Of a stretch of 64,000 nt of DNA, positions 1-8,182 are shown one piece after another. The notes below the pieces were generated by a model. The model was not told the DNA's origin. It made no database searches and worked only from the letters and a program-made list of their open reading frames with translations. This stretch comes from DATKUK01 sp035530655 (GTDB lineage Bacteria > Planctomycetota > Phycisphaerae > UBA1845 > DATKUK01). Each line of letters opens with the position of its first letter. The first letter of the stretch is position 1. The position numbers and the translations under genes are program-made. The stretch is from positions 1 to 64,000 of the forward strand of contig DATKUK010000017.1 of NCBI GenBank assembly GCA_035530655.1, given 5' to 3'.

Positions 1-313
1 CGCCTCGCGACGCCGGCTAGCCTCGTCGGCAGATGGGCAGACCTCCCAGGGTAAGGCGTTTGGCTTTCGCTCCATATACCCGCCGCATCTACGCCCGTTC
101 GAGTCCGGATGGCATCGGGCTTTGCGTACTCTGGCCCGCTCGCCCCTCGACGGACGCCTCATATGCGATTCGTGTCCCTCGGGCCGGAGCTTTGCTTACA
201 GCTTCCTTCAGACCCCGCCTCGCGGCGACGCCCTTGCTGTTCGGCTAGGGGTTCCTGCCGTCAAGGTCCCCAGAGGACTTGCACCTCCAAGTCAAACGCC
301 ATGCCTGGCACAC
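1..313 (-). mobile_element. Group IIC intron, 5' portion (domain I), cut by left window edge
   Basis: Read on the minus strand, this starts with GTGTGCC at 313 and carries, in order, landmarks of bacterial class C group II introns such as the Oceanobacillus iheyensis intron: GGAGGTGCAAGTCC (288-275), CTGAAGGAAG (211-202), CATATGAGGC (165-156) and CCTGGGAGGTCTGCC (50-36). These belong to the 5' end and domain I of the ribozyme. The intron lies 9 nt beyond the base of a hairpin terminator, the usual target of class C introns. The reverse transcriptase ORF and domains V/VI would lie left of the window. Short reading frames across this stretch are by-products of the RNA. The match is from memory of the family, not from a search. 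Confidence 0.85.
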
Positions 314-322
314 CAAGATCAA

Positions 323-347
323 GGGGTGGGTCGTCGCGACCCACCCC
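323..347 (-). terminator. Terminator-like hairpin of the prepilin gene
   Basis: GGGGTGGGTCG (323-333) pairs perfectly with CGACCCACCCC (337-347) around a 3-nt loop. It lies 30 nt past the stop codon of the minus-strand prepilin-like gene. Only a weak T-rich run (TTGATCTTGG) follows on the minus strand. The group IIC intron begins 9 nt further on, so the hairpin is probably also the intron's insertion target. Confidence 0.7.
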
Positions 348-377
348 TCGCAGATTCAGCGCATCGGCCCGATCGCC

Positions 378-1298
378 TTACGGCAGAATCAGGCAGTCAG
401 TCGTGGAGAAGAGGTTTGCTCCCTGCCTGCCCGGGGCCGTATGCGCGGCGCCGGGCAATCCGCATGTCTCGGGAGTCGTGTCGTCCTTGCCGCTGTTGCC
501 GTGGGTATAGATGTTGTCGTCCTCAACGCCTTGCAGGGGGTCCTTGGCAAACGTCACGTGCGAATCGGCATACAAGACGTTCTGCCCGTCTTCCTGGTGA
601 TTCATGCTGTTGCCATTGGGCGACTCACCGGCGCCGCAGTTGGTCGGGTACTTTCCGCCCCCGCCAGCGGCTTTCTTGTCTTCACCGTAGCAGTAGGGGT
701 TGTCGTCCGCCATCACAGGGAATCGCGGGTCCATGTTCGTCCCGTTGCTCGCCCCGCCGCTCAAGTCGCCTGCCTTATTGACGTCGTGGCCATAATGATA
801 GCCATAGCTCAGGTTCGGTGCCTTAACTGGCAGCCCCGCCTTGTCTGAGCCGGCGAAGTCGTACAGGGTCAACGGGTCAACGTTGCCCCCGGCGGCGGGG
901 GAATAGAAGTCGTCGGGCGTCTTGCTGGTGCTGGGGCAGATAAACTGCTTCGGTGTGACCAGCGCCGCCTTCACGAGCAGCCACAGGTCGGCCGTCGTGG
1001 AGGGTAATCCGGCTGGCGGGACGTCGCCCGTTCCGTCGTCCTCGCTACGGTAATACCCCGGACACGCGTTCTCGCCCGCCTTTTTGGGATCGATTTTGGT
1101 ACTTGGGAACTGCTCGCCGTTGTCGTTGGCGTAGATGTACATAGCCTGGCCTATGCCGCGGAGGTTCGATGCGCACACGGCTCGCTTCGACATCTCCCTG
1201 GCGCGGGACAGGCTGGGCAGCAGGATGGAGATCAGCAGCGCAATGATCGCCACCACCACCAACAGCTCGATCAACGTAAATGCCTTTGTTCTTCGCAC
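378..1298 (-). CDS. Prepilin-type N-terminal cleavage/methylation domain protein
   Basis: A 306-residue secreted pseudopilin-like protein of the expanded Planctomycete family. After a short basic leader (MRRTKA) comes the class III signal FTLIELLVVVAIIALLISIL, to be cut before the Phe and N-methylated by a prepilin peptidase. The C-terminal part has the motif HQEDGQNVLYADSHVTF near residue 240, a variant of the 'H-X9-DG' motif (DS in place of DG) typical of these proteins. The middle is rich in Gly and Asn with several Cys. The start is supported by AAGGAGGT six bases upstream (1305-1312). Such proteins are thought to be handled by type II/IV pilus-like machinery, but the role of this one is unknown. 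A PilT-like ATPase is encoded 14 kb away. Confidence 0.9.
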   Translation of the reverse strand: MRRTKAFTLIELLVVVAIIALLISILLPSLSRAREMSKRAVCASNLRGIGQAMYIYANDNGEQFPSTKIDPKKAGENACPGYYRSEDDGTGDVPPAGLPSTTADLWLLVKAALVTPKQFICPSTSKTPDDFYSPAAGGNVDPLTLYDFAGSDKAGLPVKAPNLSYGYHYGHDVNKAGDLSGGASNGTNMDPRFPVMADDNPYCYGEDKKAAGGGGKYPTNCGAGESPNGNSMNHQEDGQNVLYADSHVTFAKDPLQGVEDDNIYTHGNSGKDDTTPETCGLPGAAHTAPGRQGANLFSTTDCLILP

Positions 1299-1916
1299 GA
1301 TAATACCTCCTTCACACCGTTTGCATGGTGCAGCCGACCTGGTCGGGACCCAGTGCCAAGATTCGATCAGAATGCCATGAATGCGATGTCAACAAAACGG
1401 CTCTGTCCTCGACGTTTCCGCCGCCGATCCGAGGTCGACCTGTCCGGCCGTCGGTCACGCGCCGACGTTCAACCGGGTGCACGCAGTTTATTCAGCCGTC
1501 CGGCCGCCGGCAAAGCACCAGCGTTCAAGCGGACAACCATGCGCCTGGCGGCAGCATACATGCACACGCAGCGCGCGCAGGCTTACGTTACTCGTTCGCC
1601 ATGACTCCTGGCAATGCATGGTCCGCAACGACGTCACCCCGCATCACGCAGGCTGCTTGGCAGCAGCCTAGCTTTGGCAGGTTACGGACCCGGGCGGGAA
1701 TGGAAGAAGGAATAAGGTATGATGGCTGAATGTATTATCGGCTCATCGCCCGGCGGACCGTCCAACCTTATACCGTAACTGCTTTCATGCTAACAGCCAG
1801 CGCACCCCTGTCAACCACTTTAATTATAGGCCCGGTTTGCGTCCAGCCGCCTTCTGAGCCCATTGGCCGTAAGTCACGCCGACTTGGGAACCAGGTATTC
1901 GGTCGCGTAACTTCTT
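1299..1916. other. Intergenic region without a convincing gene
   Basis: About 600 bases separate the prepilin start from the DUF362 stop. Short plus-strand frames here look unlike protein: no recognisable motif and no ribosome binding site. A perfect hairpin AGGCTGCTTGGCAGCAGCCT lies at 1650-1669 without a T run. TTGACA on the minus strand (1392-1387) upstream of the prepilin gene has no good -10 partner. Confidence 0.5.
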
Positions 1917-2900
1917 TTATACGCGAATCTTAACGTGGTCCAAGGTGTCCGGATCGTTCATGCCTAACCCCTTGCGGGCAGCGGTGGCGAGGATGGGCAG
2001 CCTGCCTGAGTCCGCAGCCAGTCGCGGCAGCCCGCGCACCAATCGCCGGGCGTCCAGGATGTCCTGCCCGACGGTGTCGGCGGCTACCGGGTCGCGGCTG
2101 ATTAGCACCGTCTTCGCCGTGTCGATGTTTGGTTCTCGCGCATCAGGCCCGCCTGCCGAGACCACCCGGAGTGCGTCCACGACGTGCAGCTTTAGCCGGT
2201 CGCGAAGGTCGGGCAGGGACACAATGTCGGCTACATAGGGATCACACCCGTTGGCGTGAAATCGCCCCGGATGGCGAACGAACGCGTGCGAGAGATTCTT
2301 CAGGCAGCCGGACATCCCGGCGATGTTGTGGGTTTTCAAAAACGGGATATTGATAATCGCCGTGACCTCTTCGACGACGGCCATGAGGCGGTCGCGGCCG
2401 CTGCCAAAGTCATATATACGCCGGGTCCAACCTTGAGCCGGCCGGCGCGTCTCTTGCTCGATGACGCCCCTGGGCAGTTCCAGTAGTACGAGCTGATCGG
2501 GCCTGAAATCGGCGGCCAGGAGACTTGCCACCAGCACGCGAGCGAAGACCGGCGTGGTACCGATAGCGGCTGCACCGGACTGGTTGAACTTCAGAGCGAT
2601 TACATCGTCGTCCTTCAGCAGCGTGCGCCACCCTTCGGCGGCCGACGGTTGGCCAAAAAACTCCCCAATGCCGCGCTCAAGCATCTCGCCCAGAATGTGC
2701 TGATGGACCGTCCTGCCTGAGACGACGCGCTCGTTGGACAGCTCGACCACGCGTCCAATCGTTCGGTCGGGTGTGGCGGCGGAAGTCGTCGGCTGCGATT
2801 CGAGCCCGAACGAGCGGCCTTGCGCCGTCAGGGCGGCCGCTGCCAAGGCAGCGCTTTGCCTGAAAAACCTCCTTCTCGTCGGGTAGTCGTCGTCGGCCAT
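1917..2900 (-). CDS. DUF362 family protein with Tat signal
   Basis: 327 residues. The N-terminus has a twin-arginine signal (RRRFFRQ followed by the hydrophobic stretch SAALAAAALTAQG), so the folded protein is probably exported. The core is DUF362: NIPFLKTHNIAGMSGCLKN near residue 200 is the family's hallmark, followed by a conserved ISRDPVAADTVGQDIL segment. DUF362 proteins often accompany ferredoxin domains, but no Cys cluster is present here. The ATG at 2900 is chosen because it puts the RR motif ten residues from the start; a TTG at 2957 would add 19 unlikely residues. The gene is divergent from the UDP-sugar pyrophosphorylase. Biochemical function is unknown. Confidence 0.85.
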   Translation of the reverse strand: MADDDYPTRRRFFRQSAALAAAALTAQGRSFGLESQPTTSAATPDRTIGRVVELSNERVVSGRTVHQHILGEMLERGIGEFFGQPSAAEGWRTLLKDDDVIALKFNQSGAAAIGTTPVFARVLVASLLAADFRPDQLVLLELPRGVIEQETRRPAQGWTRRIYDFGSGRDRLMAVVEEVTAIINIPFLKTHNIAGMSGCLKNLSHAFVRHPGRFHANGCDPYVADIVSLPDLRDRLKLHVVDALRVVSAGGPDAREPNIDTAKTVLISRDPVAADTVGQDILDARRLVRGLPRLAADSGRLPILATAARKGLGMNDPDTLDHVKIRV

Positions 2901-2943
2901 GAAACGCTGGCTCACCTGCGCTTGTGCGGAAAGACGGTCGCTG

Positions 2944-2972
2944 TTGAATTCCGGCAAGGCCGCAACTATTTT
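2944..2972 (+). promoter_or_regulatory. Sigma70-type promoter for the UDPGP gene
   Basis: TTGAAT (2944-2949), a 17-base spacer and TATTTT (2967-2972). The predicted start of transcription is about 45 bases before the ATG at 3025. It lies inside the divergent gene's upstream region. Confidence 0.45.
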
Positions 2973-3024
2973 ATCGGCACTTTCCGTGGGGCGCTCAAAT
3001 CACGCACCACGACTGGAGGCAGCG

Positions 3025-4455
3025 ATGGATTTGGACGCGCGGTACCACGAGTTCCACAACTGCCTGGAAGCGTTGGGACAGGGGCATGTGCTTGCCTTCT
3101 GGCCGCAGCTTGACGATGAGCAGCGGTGTCGGTTGCTGGCTGAGCTGGATTTGTTCGATCTGGCAAAGGTGTGCGCGCTGGCACGAGACCACCTGGATTC
3201 ACCCCCTGAAGCTGCCGGTTGGGCGGATCTGGAGCCGGTAACGCCCCTGCCCTACCGCCCCGGCCTGGACCAGGTGGGGCGCTACGCCGATGCTGTCCGG
3301 CTAGGACGGCAGTGGATTGCCGGTGGGAAGGTCGCCGCGCTGACGGTCGCCGGTGGGCAAGGCACGAGGCTCGGGCTCAACGGCCCGAAGGGCATGTTTC
3401 GCATCTCGCCCGTGAGGCACAAGACGCTGTTCCAGTTGTTCGCCGAGTCGATCCAGGCTGCGGGACGGCGGTACGGCAGCGCCGTGCCGTGGTACATCAT
3501 GACCAGTCGGGACAACGATGACGCGACGCGCGCGTTCTTCGCCGAGCAGGAATACTTCGGCCTTTCGGCGGCGGATGTGTTCTTCTTTCAGCAAGGCGTG
3601 ATGCCTGCTTTTGATCGCCACGGTCGGCTTCTGCTGGCCGAGCCGCACCGGCTCTCGCTGTCACCGGATGGTCACGGCGGGACGTTGCTGGCTCTGCGCC
3701 GCAGCGGGGTACTGGACGACATGTCCAGACGCGGCGTGGAGTACATCAGCTACTTCCAGGTGGACAACCCCTTGGTCAAGGTGCTGGATCCACTCTTCAT
3801 CGGGCTGCATGCAAGCACCGGTTCGGAGATGTCATCCAAGTCGCTGCCCAAGGCCGACGACTTTGAGAGGGTGGGCAACTTCGCATGGTCGGCCGGCCGC
3901 CTGTTTGTTGTGGAGTACTCTGACCTGCCGGAGGCTCTCGCCATGGCGCGCAACCCGGACGGCTCCCGCAAGTTCGACGCCGGCAGTCCGGCCATTCACG
4001 TCCTTACGCGCAGCTTCGTGGAGCGTCTGACAGCCGACGAACGTCGTTTTGGACTCCCGTGGCATCGGGCTGAGAAGAAGGTGCCCTACGTCGATGCGTC
4101 GGGTCAGCGTGTCGAGCCGGATGAGCCCAACGGTATCAAGCTGGAAACCTTCATCTTTGATGCCTTGCCGTTGGCTGAGAACCCGCTGGTTCTGGAGACG
4201 AGCCGCGCCGAAGAATTCAGTCCGGTCAAGAAGGCCACGGGTCAGGATTCGGCTGACACCGCACGGCGTGACTTGATCCGCCGGGCTGCTGCGTGGCTGG
4301 AGGCGGCCGGGTGCGACGTGCCTCGACGAAGTGACGGTGAGCCTGACGCTGTCATCGAGATCAGTCCGTTGCTGGCATCGGATCGGGACGAACTGTGCGA
4401 GAAACTCACCGACCCGCCTGTCATTCGACCGGGCCAGCAGCTCTACCTGGAGTAA
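3025..4455 (+). CDS. UDP-sugar pyrophosphorylase (UDPGP family)
   Basis: 476 residues. Near residue 110 it has the UDPGP signature VAGGQGTRLGLNGPKGMF, the nucleotide-binding loop that takes UTP plus a sugar-1-phosphate to the UDP-sugar and pyrophosphate. Length and the later segments (YFQVDNPLVKVLDP near residue 245, NGIKLETFIFDALP near 370) fit the eukaryote-like UDP-N-acetylglucosamine/galactosamine pyrophosphorylases rather than GalU. The likely product is UDP-GlcNAc for envelope or storage polymers, but the sugar cannot be fixed by eye. The ATG at 3025 follows GGAGG by about six bases; an in-frame ATG at 2899 overlaps the divergent gene and is rejected. The stop is only 30 bases from the convergent TMTC-like gene. 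Confidence 0.92.
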   Translation: MDLDARYHEFHNCLEALGQGHVLAFWPQLDDEQRCRLLAELDLFDLAKVCALARDHLDSPPEAAGWADLEPVTPLPYRPGLDQVGRYADAVRLGRQWIAGGKVAALTVAGGQGTRLGLNGPKGMFRISPVRHKTLFQLFAESIQAAGRRYGSAVPWYIMTSRDNDDATRAFFAEQEYFGLSAADVFFFQQGVMPAFDRHGRLLLAEPHRLSLSPDGHGGTLLALRRSGVLDDMSRRGVEYISYFQVDNPLVKVLDPLFIGLHASTGSEMSSKSLPKADDFERVGNFAWSAGRLFVVEYSDLPEALAMARNPDGSRKFDAGSPAIHVLTRSFVERLTADERRFGLPWHRAEKKVPYVDASGQRVEPDEPNGIKLETFIFDALPLAENPLVLETSRAEEFSPVKKATGQDSADTARRDLIRRAAAWLEAAGCDVPRRSDGEPDAVIEISPLLASDRDELCEKLTDPPVIRPGQQLYLE

Positions 4456-4485
4456 GCAGGCATGTGCTCAGACGGATCGGTGCGC

Positions 4486-6714
4486 CTACTCTGCGTACGC
4501 GTTGCCGGCGCGGTAGAGGTGCAAACGTTCTTCGAGCGGCCCGCGGGCCGACGCCGGCGTCAACTGAAGGGCGCGCTGCTGGGTCTCGATCGCCCGGCGG
4601 AAGTCACCTGTCGCGGCATACGCAGTGGCAAGAGTGTCGAGGACGCCGGCTCTTCGGGCGTCGTCGACCTCCCGCAGGTTGGTCAGAGCCAGGGCCTTCT
4701 CGGCCAGACTGACCGCCCGATCCGGTCTGCAGAACGCTGACTGCTGCGAAGTAGCCAGCAGCCAGGCCAAGTTGTTATAGCCTCCCCAGTGGTTCGGATC
4801 GGCCTGGATGGCCCGCTCATAGGCCTCGATCGCCTGCGCAAGATGGCCTGCCGATTGGTGCGCACTGCCGAGATTGCACAGCAATTCGGGATTCGCCCTT
4901 TCCAGCGAAGCCGCACGGTCGAGATGAGCGATCGCGCGGTCGATTTCCCCGCGTTTCAGCAGAAGCATGCCCAGTTCGGCATATGGACGCGCCTGGCCGG
5001 CGTCCAGCGCGATCGCCTTGCGAAGTGCGTCCACCGCGCCAGCGTCATCTTGCTGGTCCAACAGGATTGTACCGCGCACATACCAGGCATAGCCCCACCC
5101 CGGATCGAGCCGAACGGCTTCGGTGGTCAGTTCGACGGCGCGGGCCCATTGTTTCTGTGAGCGGTATACCTCGGCCAGACCGGTGATATAGCGCGCGTTG
5201 CCGGGCTCGCAGGCGAGCGCCCGCTGATATGCCTGCTCCGCCTCGTCGGTTCGGCCTGTCGTCAGCAGCGCTCGACCCAGATTGGCCCACGCGGGGCCGT
5301 GATCCGCCTTCAAGTCGATGGCCTCGCGCAGAGGGCGGATGGCGAGGTCGGCTTGACCCCGTTCCAGGTACGCGGCGCCCAGCTTGTTGCGAGCCGTAAC
5401 CGACGACGGGCTCTTGGCCAGCGCGTCGCGCCACAGGGCGACACTGTCGCGCCAGGCACGGTTGCGGGCAACGGTGCCCATGGCGCAAGCTGCCACAAGG
5501 GCCACGGCAAGCGAGCCGCTTACCAGAGGAAGGCCGACCGACCCCGCTTTTCCGGCCAAACGCGCCCGCACAGTCTCGTATAGGACTTCGGCCAGCAACA
5601 TGGCGGCCAGAAACGCGCCAACGCAGGAATAATAGACGTAGCGATCCGCTCGCAGGGCCGGCGGTATGTACACGATCTGCGCATGAGGCAGCCAAGCCGC
5701 CACATACCAGCTAAGTGACAGGGCAAACAGCCAGCGCCGATGACGTACGGCATAGACCAGCAGGCCTACCACAACCAACGCCAACGCCAATCCGACGAGC
5801 ACATCCGGTGAAGACACCGTCGTGCTGACCCGCAACGGATATCCCGCGCTGAGCTGCACCGGGACCGCCAACTTGCGCAGATACCAGCCGAAGATCTCCA
5901 GTATGGTCGCGGCCTGGGCGGCCAGGCTGGGGAAAACCTCCTCCTCCATTTGGCCGGCGCGCTGGTGACCGACCAGGCGGCCGATGGCCGTCAAGACCGC
6001 CAGTACCACCAACGGTGCCGTCCGCCAGAAGACCCTGCCCACCCGCCATCGCGCAAGCCAGGCTCCGTACGCCACAACGATCAGCGGAAGGAAAACCACA
6101 GCGGTCTTGCTTAGGCAGGCCAGGGCGTAAAGTACGTAACACATTGGCCAATATCGCCTTTGCCCCGTCCGATCGGCGGTCAGCAACGCGTGCAGACTCA
6201 ACAACATCAGGCACATGGACAAGACGCTCTTCCGCTCGGCTATCCAGGAGACCGCTTCGGTGTTCATCGGGTGCAGACCGAACAGTAGGGCCACGAGGCA
6301 GGAGACCGCCGCTCTGCCGCTCAGTCGCCAGACAAGGAGGCAGACGAGGAATGCATTGGCAGCGTGCAGCCAGGCGTTGTCCAGGTGGAATAGCCACGCG
6401 TTTCGACCCACAAGCTGGAACTCCACCCAATACGACCACATGGTCACGGGCAAAAAATCGCCGTGGTTGGGTGGCACGAACGAGGTGGTGATGGCTGCAA
6501 GGTACCGCGCCAGCGGCCAGTAGAGGCGTGAATTGTGCGTCACGTAGTCGCGGTCATCGAAGTTGGTGAAATCGTAGCCCACCGTCGGGAGATAGACGGC
6601 CAGCACCAGCAACCCGACCAATAAGGCGGCTAACACCATCCGGCGCGTGGTCTGCTGGAGATGGCCGCCCGGGCCTAGTTGCAGGACGGATGGCTGGGGG
6701 CGAGACACGAACAA
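4486..6714 (-). CDS. TMTC-like multi-spanning membrane protein with TPR repeats
   Basis: 742 residues. The first ~400 residues are a multi-pass membrane domain; the first luminal loop carries NFDDRDYVTHN, the Asp-Asp motif of GT-C glycosyltransferases related to O-mannosyltransferases and TMTC proteins. The last ~320 residues are about seven tetratricopeptide repeats (for example AWANLGRALLTTGRTDEAEQ). Bacterial relatives are common in Planctomycetes, usually without a defined substrate; transfer of a sugar from a lipid carrier to exported proteins is an inference. The TTG at 6714 has GGAGG four bases upstream; GTG at 6708 (ten bases) is an equally good start. A second, shorter relative lies at 29583-31430. 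Confidence 0.85.
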   Translation of the reverse strand: MFVSRPQPSVLQLGPGGHLQQTTRRMVLAALLVGLLVLAVYLPTVGYDFTNFDDRDYVTHNSRLYWPLARYLAAITTSFVPPNHGDFLPVTMWSYWVEFQLVGRNAWLFHLDNAWLHAANAFLVCLLVWRLSGRAAVSCLVALLFGLHPMNTEAVSWIAERKSVLSMCLMLLSLHALLTADRTGQRRYWPMCYVLYALACLSKTAVVFLPLIVVAYGAWLARWRVGRVFWRTAPLVVLAVLTAIGRLVGHQRAGQMEEEVFPSLAAQAATILEIFGWYLRKLAVPVQLSAGYPLRVSTTVSSPDVLVGLALALVVVGLLVYAVRHRRWLFALSLSWYVAAWLPHAQIVYIPPALRADRYVYYSCVGAFLAAMLLAEVLYETVRARLAGKAGSVGLPLVSGSLAVALVAACAMGTVARNRAWRDSVALWRDALAKSPSSVTARNKLGAAYLERGQADLAIRPLREAIDLKADHGPAWANLGRALLTTGRTDEAEQAYQRALACEPGNARYITGLAEVYRSQKQWARAVELTTEAVRLDPGWGYAWYVRGTILLDQQDDAGAVDALRKAIALDAGQARPYAELGMLLLKRGEIDRAIAHLDRAASLERANPELLCNLGSAHQSAGHLAQAIEAYERAIQADPNHWGGYNNLAWLLATSQQSAFCRPDRAVSLAEKALALTNLREVDDARRAGVLDTLATAYAATGDFRRAIETQQRALQLTPASARGPLEERLHLYRAGNAYAE

Positions 6715-6808
6715 TTGGCCTCCATTTCAGCGCGAGCCCTTATGAGTTGGATCGACCCACGCAATGACCAGGCGTACGTCCGCACACAGTTGCCGACAAG
6801 CTCAGCGG

Positions 6809-7771
6809 TCACCGCGCCGGATGGCAACGCAACACCTTTTCTGCCCGGTCCGCGATCGACTCAGGCGACTCATTCGGTTCCACATCAAGCCATTCGACGC
6901 CATCGAACCGGCGAAACCAGGTCCGCTGGCCCTTGCCGAAGCGTCGCGTGAGAATCTTGATCTGTTCCACAGCGTCTTCGAGGCTACATCGCCCTTCAAG
7001 GTGGTCAATGATCTGGGCATAGCCGAGTGCCTGGCGTGCCTGGCGGCTGAGAGTGGCGGGTTCGGCCAGCAGCCGGCGCACCTCGTCCACCAAGCCATCG
7101 TCGATCATTCGTCTGACGCGGCAGTTGATTCGATGATTGAGGTTGCCCACAGCGCGCCGGATACCCACGAAGCGGCAATCGTAGCGCCGCGTTCGTCCCC
7201 ACTGCTGCTGCAAAACGCTGATGGGCTTGCCGCTGAGATCATATACCTCCAATGCACGCTCGATGCGACGCAAGTCGTTGGGGTGGATGCGAGCGGCAGC
7301 GTCCGGATCCACCACCGCCAGCTCGGCGTGCAGCGCGGGCACACCCTCGCGTTGGGCCCGGCGGCGCAGTTCCCGCCGAAATTCGACATCCGCCGACGGA
7401 CCGGCGAACAGGCCTTCGGTGAGCGTCTTGAGGTAGAGGGCCGTGCCGCCAACGACAAGCGGCCGTCCTCCGCGGCCGCGAAGCTGGGAAATCACTTCAT
7501 CGGCCCGTTCCACGTAATCCGCGACGCTGAAGGGCTCACTGGGCTCGACGACATCGATCAAGTGATGGGGCACGGCCGATCGCTGCTGCGACGAGGGCTT
7601 GGCGGTGCCGATGTCCATGCGTCGATAGACCATCATCGAGTCGGCCGAGACGATCTGGGCACCGAGTATGCCGGCCAGATGGATCCCGACGTCACTCTTA
7701 CCGCTAGCCGTGCAGCCGATCAGCAGCAGGAGCGGCTCGGCGTTGGCTTGATTGCCCGGTCGGGCACCCAT
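6809..7771 (-). CDS. miaA: tRNA dimethylallyltransferase
   Basis: 320 residues, normal for MiaA, which adds a dimethylallyl group to N6 of A37 in tRNAs reading UNN codons. The P-loop IGCTASGKSD lies at residues 18-27, followed by the substrate-binding segment IVSADSMMVYRRMDIGTAKP. Further on come LVVGGTALYLKTLTEGLF and the C-terminal QIKILTRRFGKGQRTWFRR, which contacts tRNA. It is divergent from a small lipoprotein gene. A long plus-strand frame covering the same bases is antisense shadow. Confidence 0.97.
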   Translation of the reverse strand: MGARPGNQANAEPLLLLIGCTASGKSDVGIHLAGILGAQIVSADSMMVYRRMDIGTAKPSSQQRSAVPHHLIDVVEPSEPFSVADYVERADEVISQLRGRGGRPLVVGGTALYLKTLTEGLFAGPSADVEFRRELRRRAQREGVPALHAELAVVDPDAAARIHPNDLRRIERALEVYDLSGKPISVLQQQWGRTRRYDCRFVGIRRAVGNLNHRINCRVRRMIDDGLVDEVRRLLAEPATLSRQARQALGYAQIIDHLEGRCSLEDAVEQIKILTRRFGKGQRTWFRRFDGVEWLDVEPNESPESIADRAEKVLRCHPAR

Positions 7772-7776
7772 AACAT
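7748..7776 (+). promoter_or_regulatory. Promoter for the 7817 lipoprotein gene
   Basis: TTGATT (7748-7753), 17-base spacer, TAACAT (7771-7776). The -10 overlaps the divergent miaA start codon. An AAGGAG ribosome site follows at 7803-7808. Confidence 0.4.
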
Positions 7777-7816
7777 GACACCCACTCGAGAACCTGATAA
7801 CGAAGGAGATTCTACC

Positions 7817-8134
7817 ATGCGTAGAACGATAATGGGCGTGTTGGCGTGCTCCGGCCTGCTATGGCTCGGCGCCGGCTGCAAAGTGGAGGCGCCGCGCGAG
7901 ATCAACGTGGGCACCGACTACGGCCGCTCGCGGCAGACGCGGATTGACAGTACCCAAGTCCCCCAGACTTCAAGCCACGCCGAGGCGCGACAGGAGCTGA
8001 AAAAGGCCTACTACCGCATCGGCGAGCTGGAGCGCGAGAACGACCGTCTCCGACGCAAGTACGAAGAGTGCAAGGATAAATACGATCGCGTCAAGGACAA
8101 GTACGAGGACCTGAAGGATCGAGACGATGACTAG
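7817..8134 (+). CDS. Small lipoprotein with charged coiled coil
   Basis: 105 residues. The N-terminus is a lipoprotein signal with lipobox-like LGAGC (Cys 21). The last ~50 residues are almost purely charged and heptad-like (ELERENDRLRRKYEECKDKY, then a KDKYEDLKD repeat), so a coiled coil anchored to a membrane is expected. A functional analogy to Lpp-type spacer lipoproteins is possible but unproven. AAGGAG lies nine bases upstream of the ATG. The aminotransferase gene follows after 48 bases and may be co-transcribed. No family was recognised. Confidence 0.8.
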   Translation: MRRTIMGVLACSGLLWLGAGCKVEAPREINVGTDYGRSRQTRIDSTQVPQTSSHAEARQELKKAYYRIGELERENDRLRRKYEECKDKYDRVKDKYEDLKDRDDD

Positions 8135-8182
8135 GTTCGTCCGTTGCTGGGTTGGCTGCGTCGTACCCGCGCGGGTGAATCG

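Noticed and set aside
97..106. GTTCGAGTCC resembling a tRNA T-arm
   Set aside because: No cloverleaf around it; it lies inside intron domain I.
33..781. Overlapping plus-strand frames at the left edge
   Set aside because: They read group II intron RNA and the antisense of the prepilin gene.
1387..1392. TTGACA on the minus strand before the prepilin gene
   Set aside because: No acceptable -10 at 16-18 bases.
6764..8134. 1.4 kb plus-strand frame
   Set aside because: It is antisense to miaA, whose motifs are unmistakable; only its last part, from the ATG at 7817, is a real lipoprotein gene.
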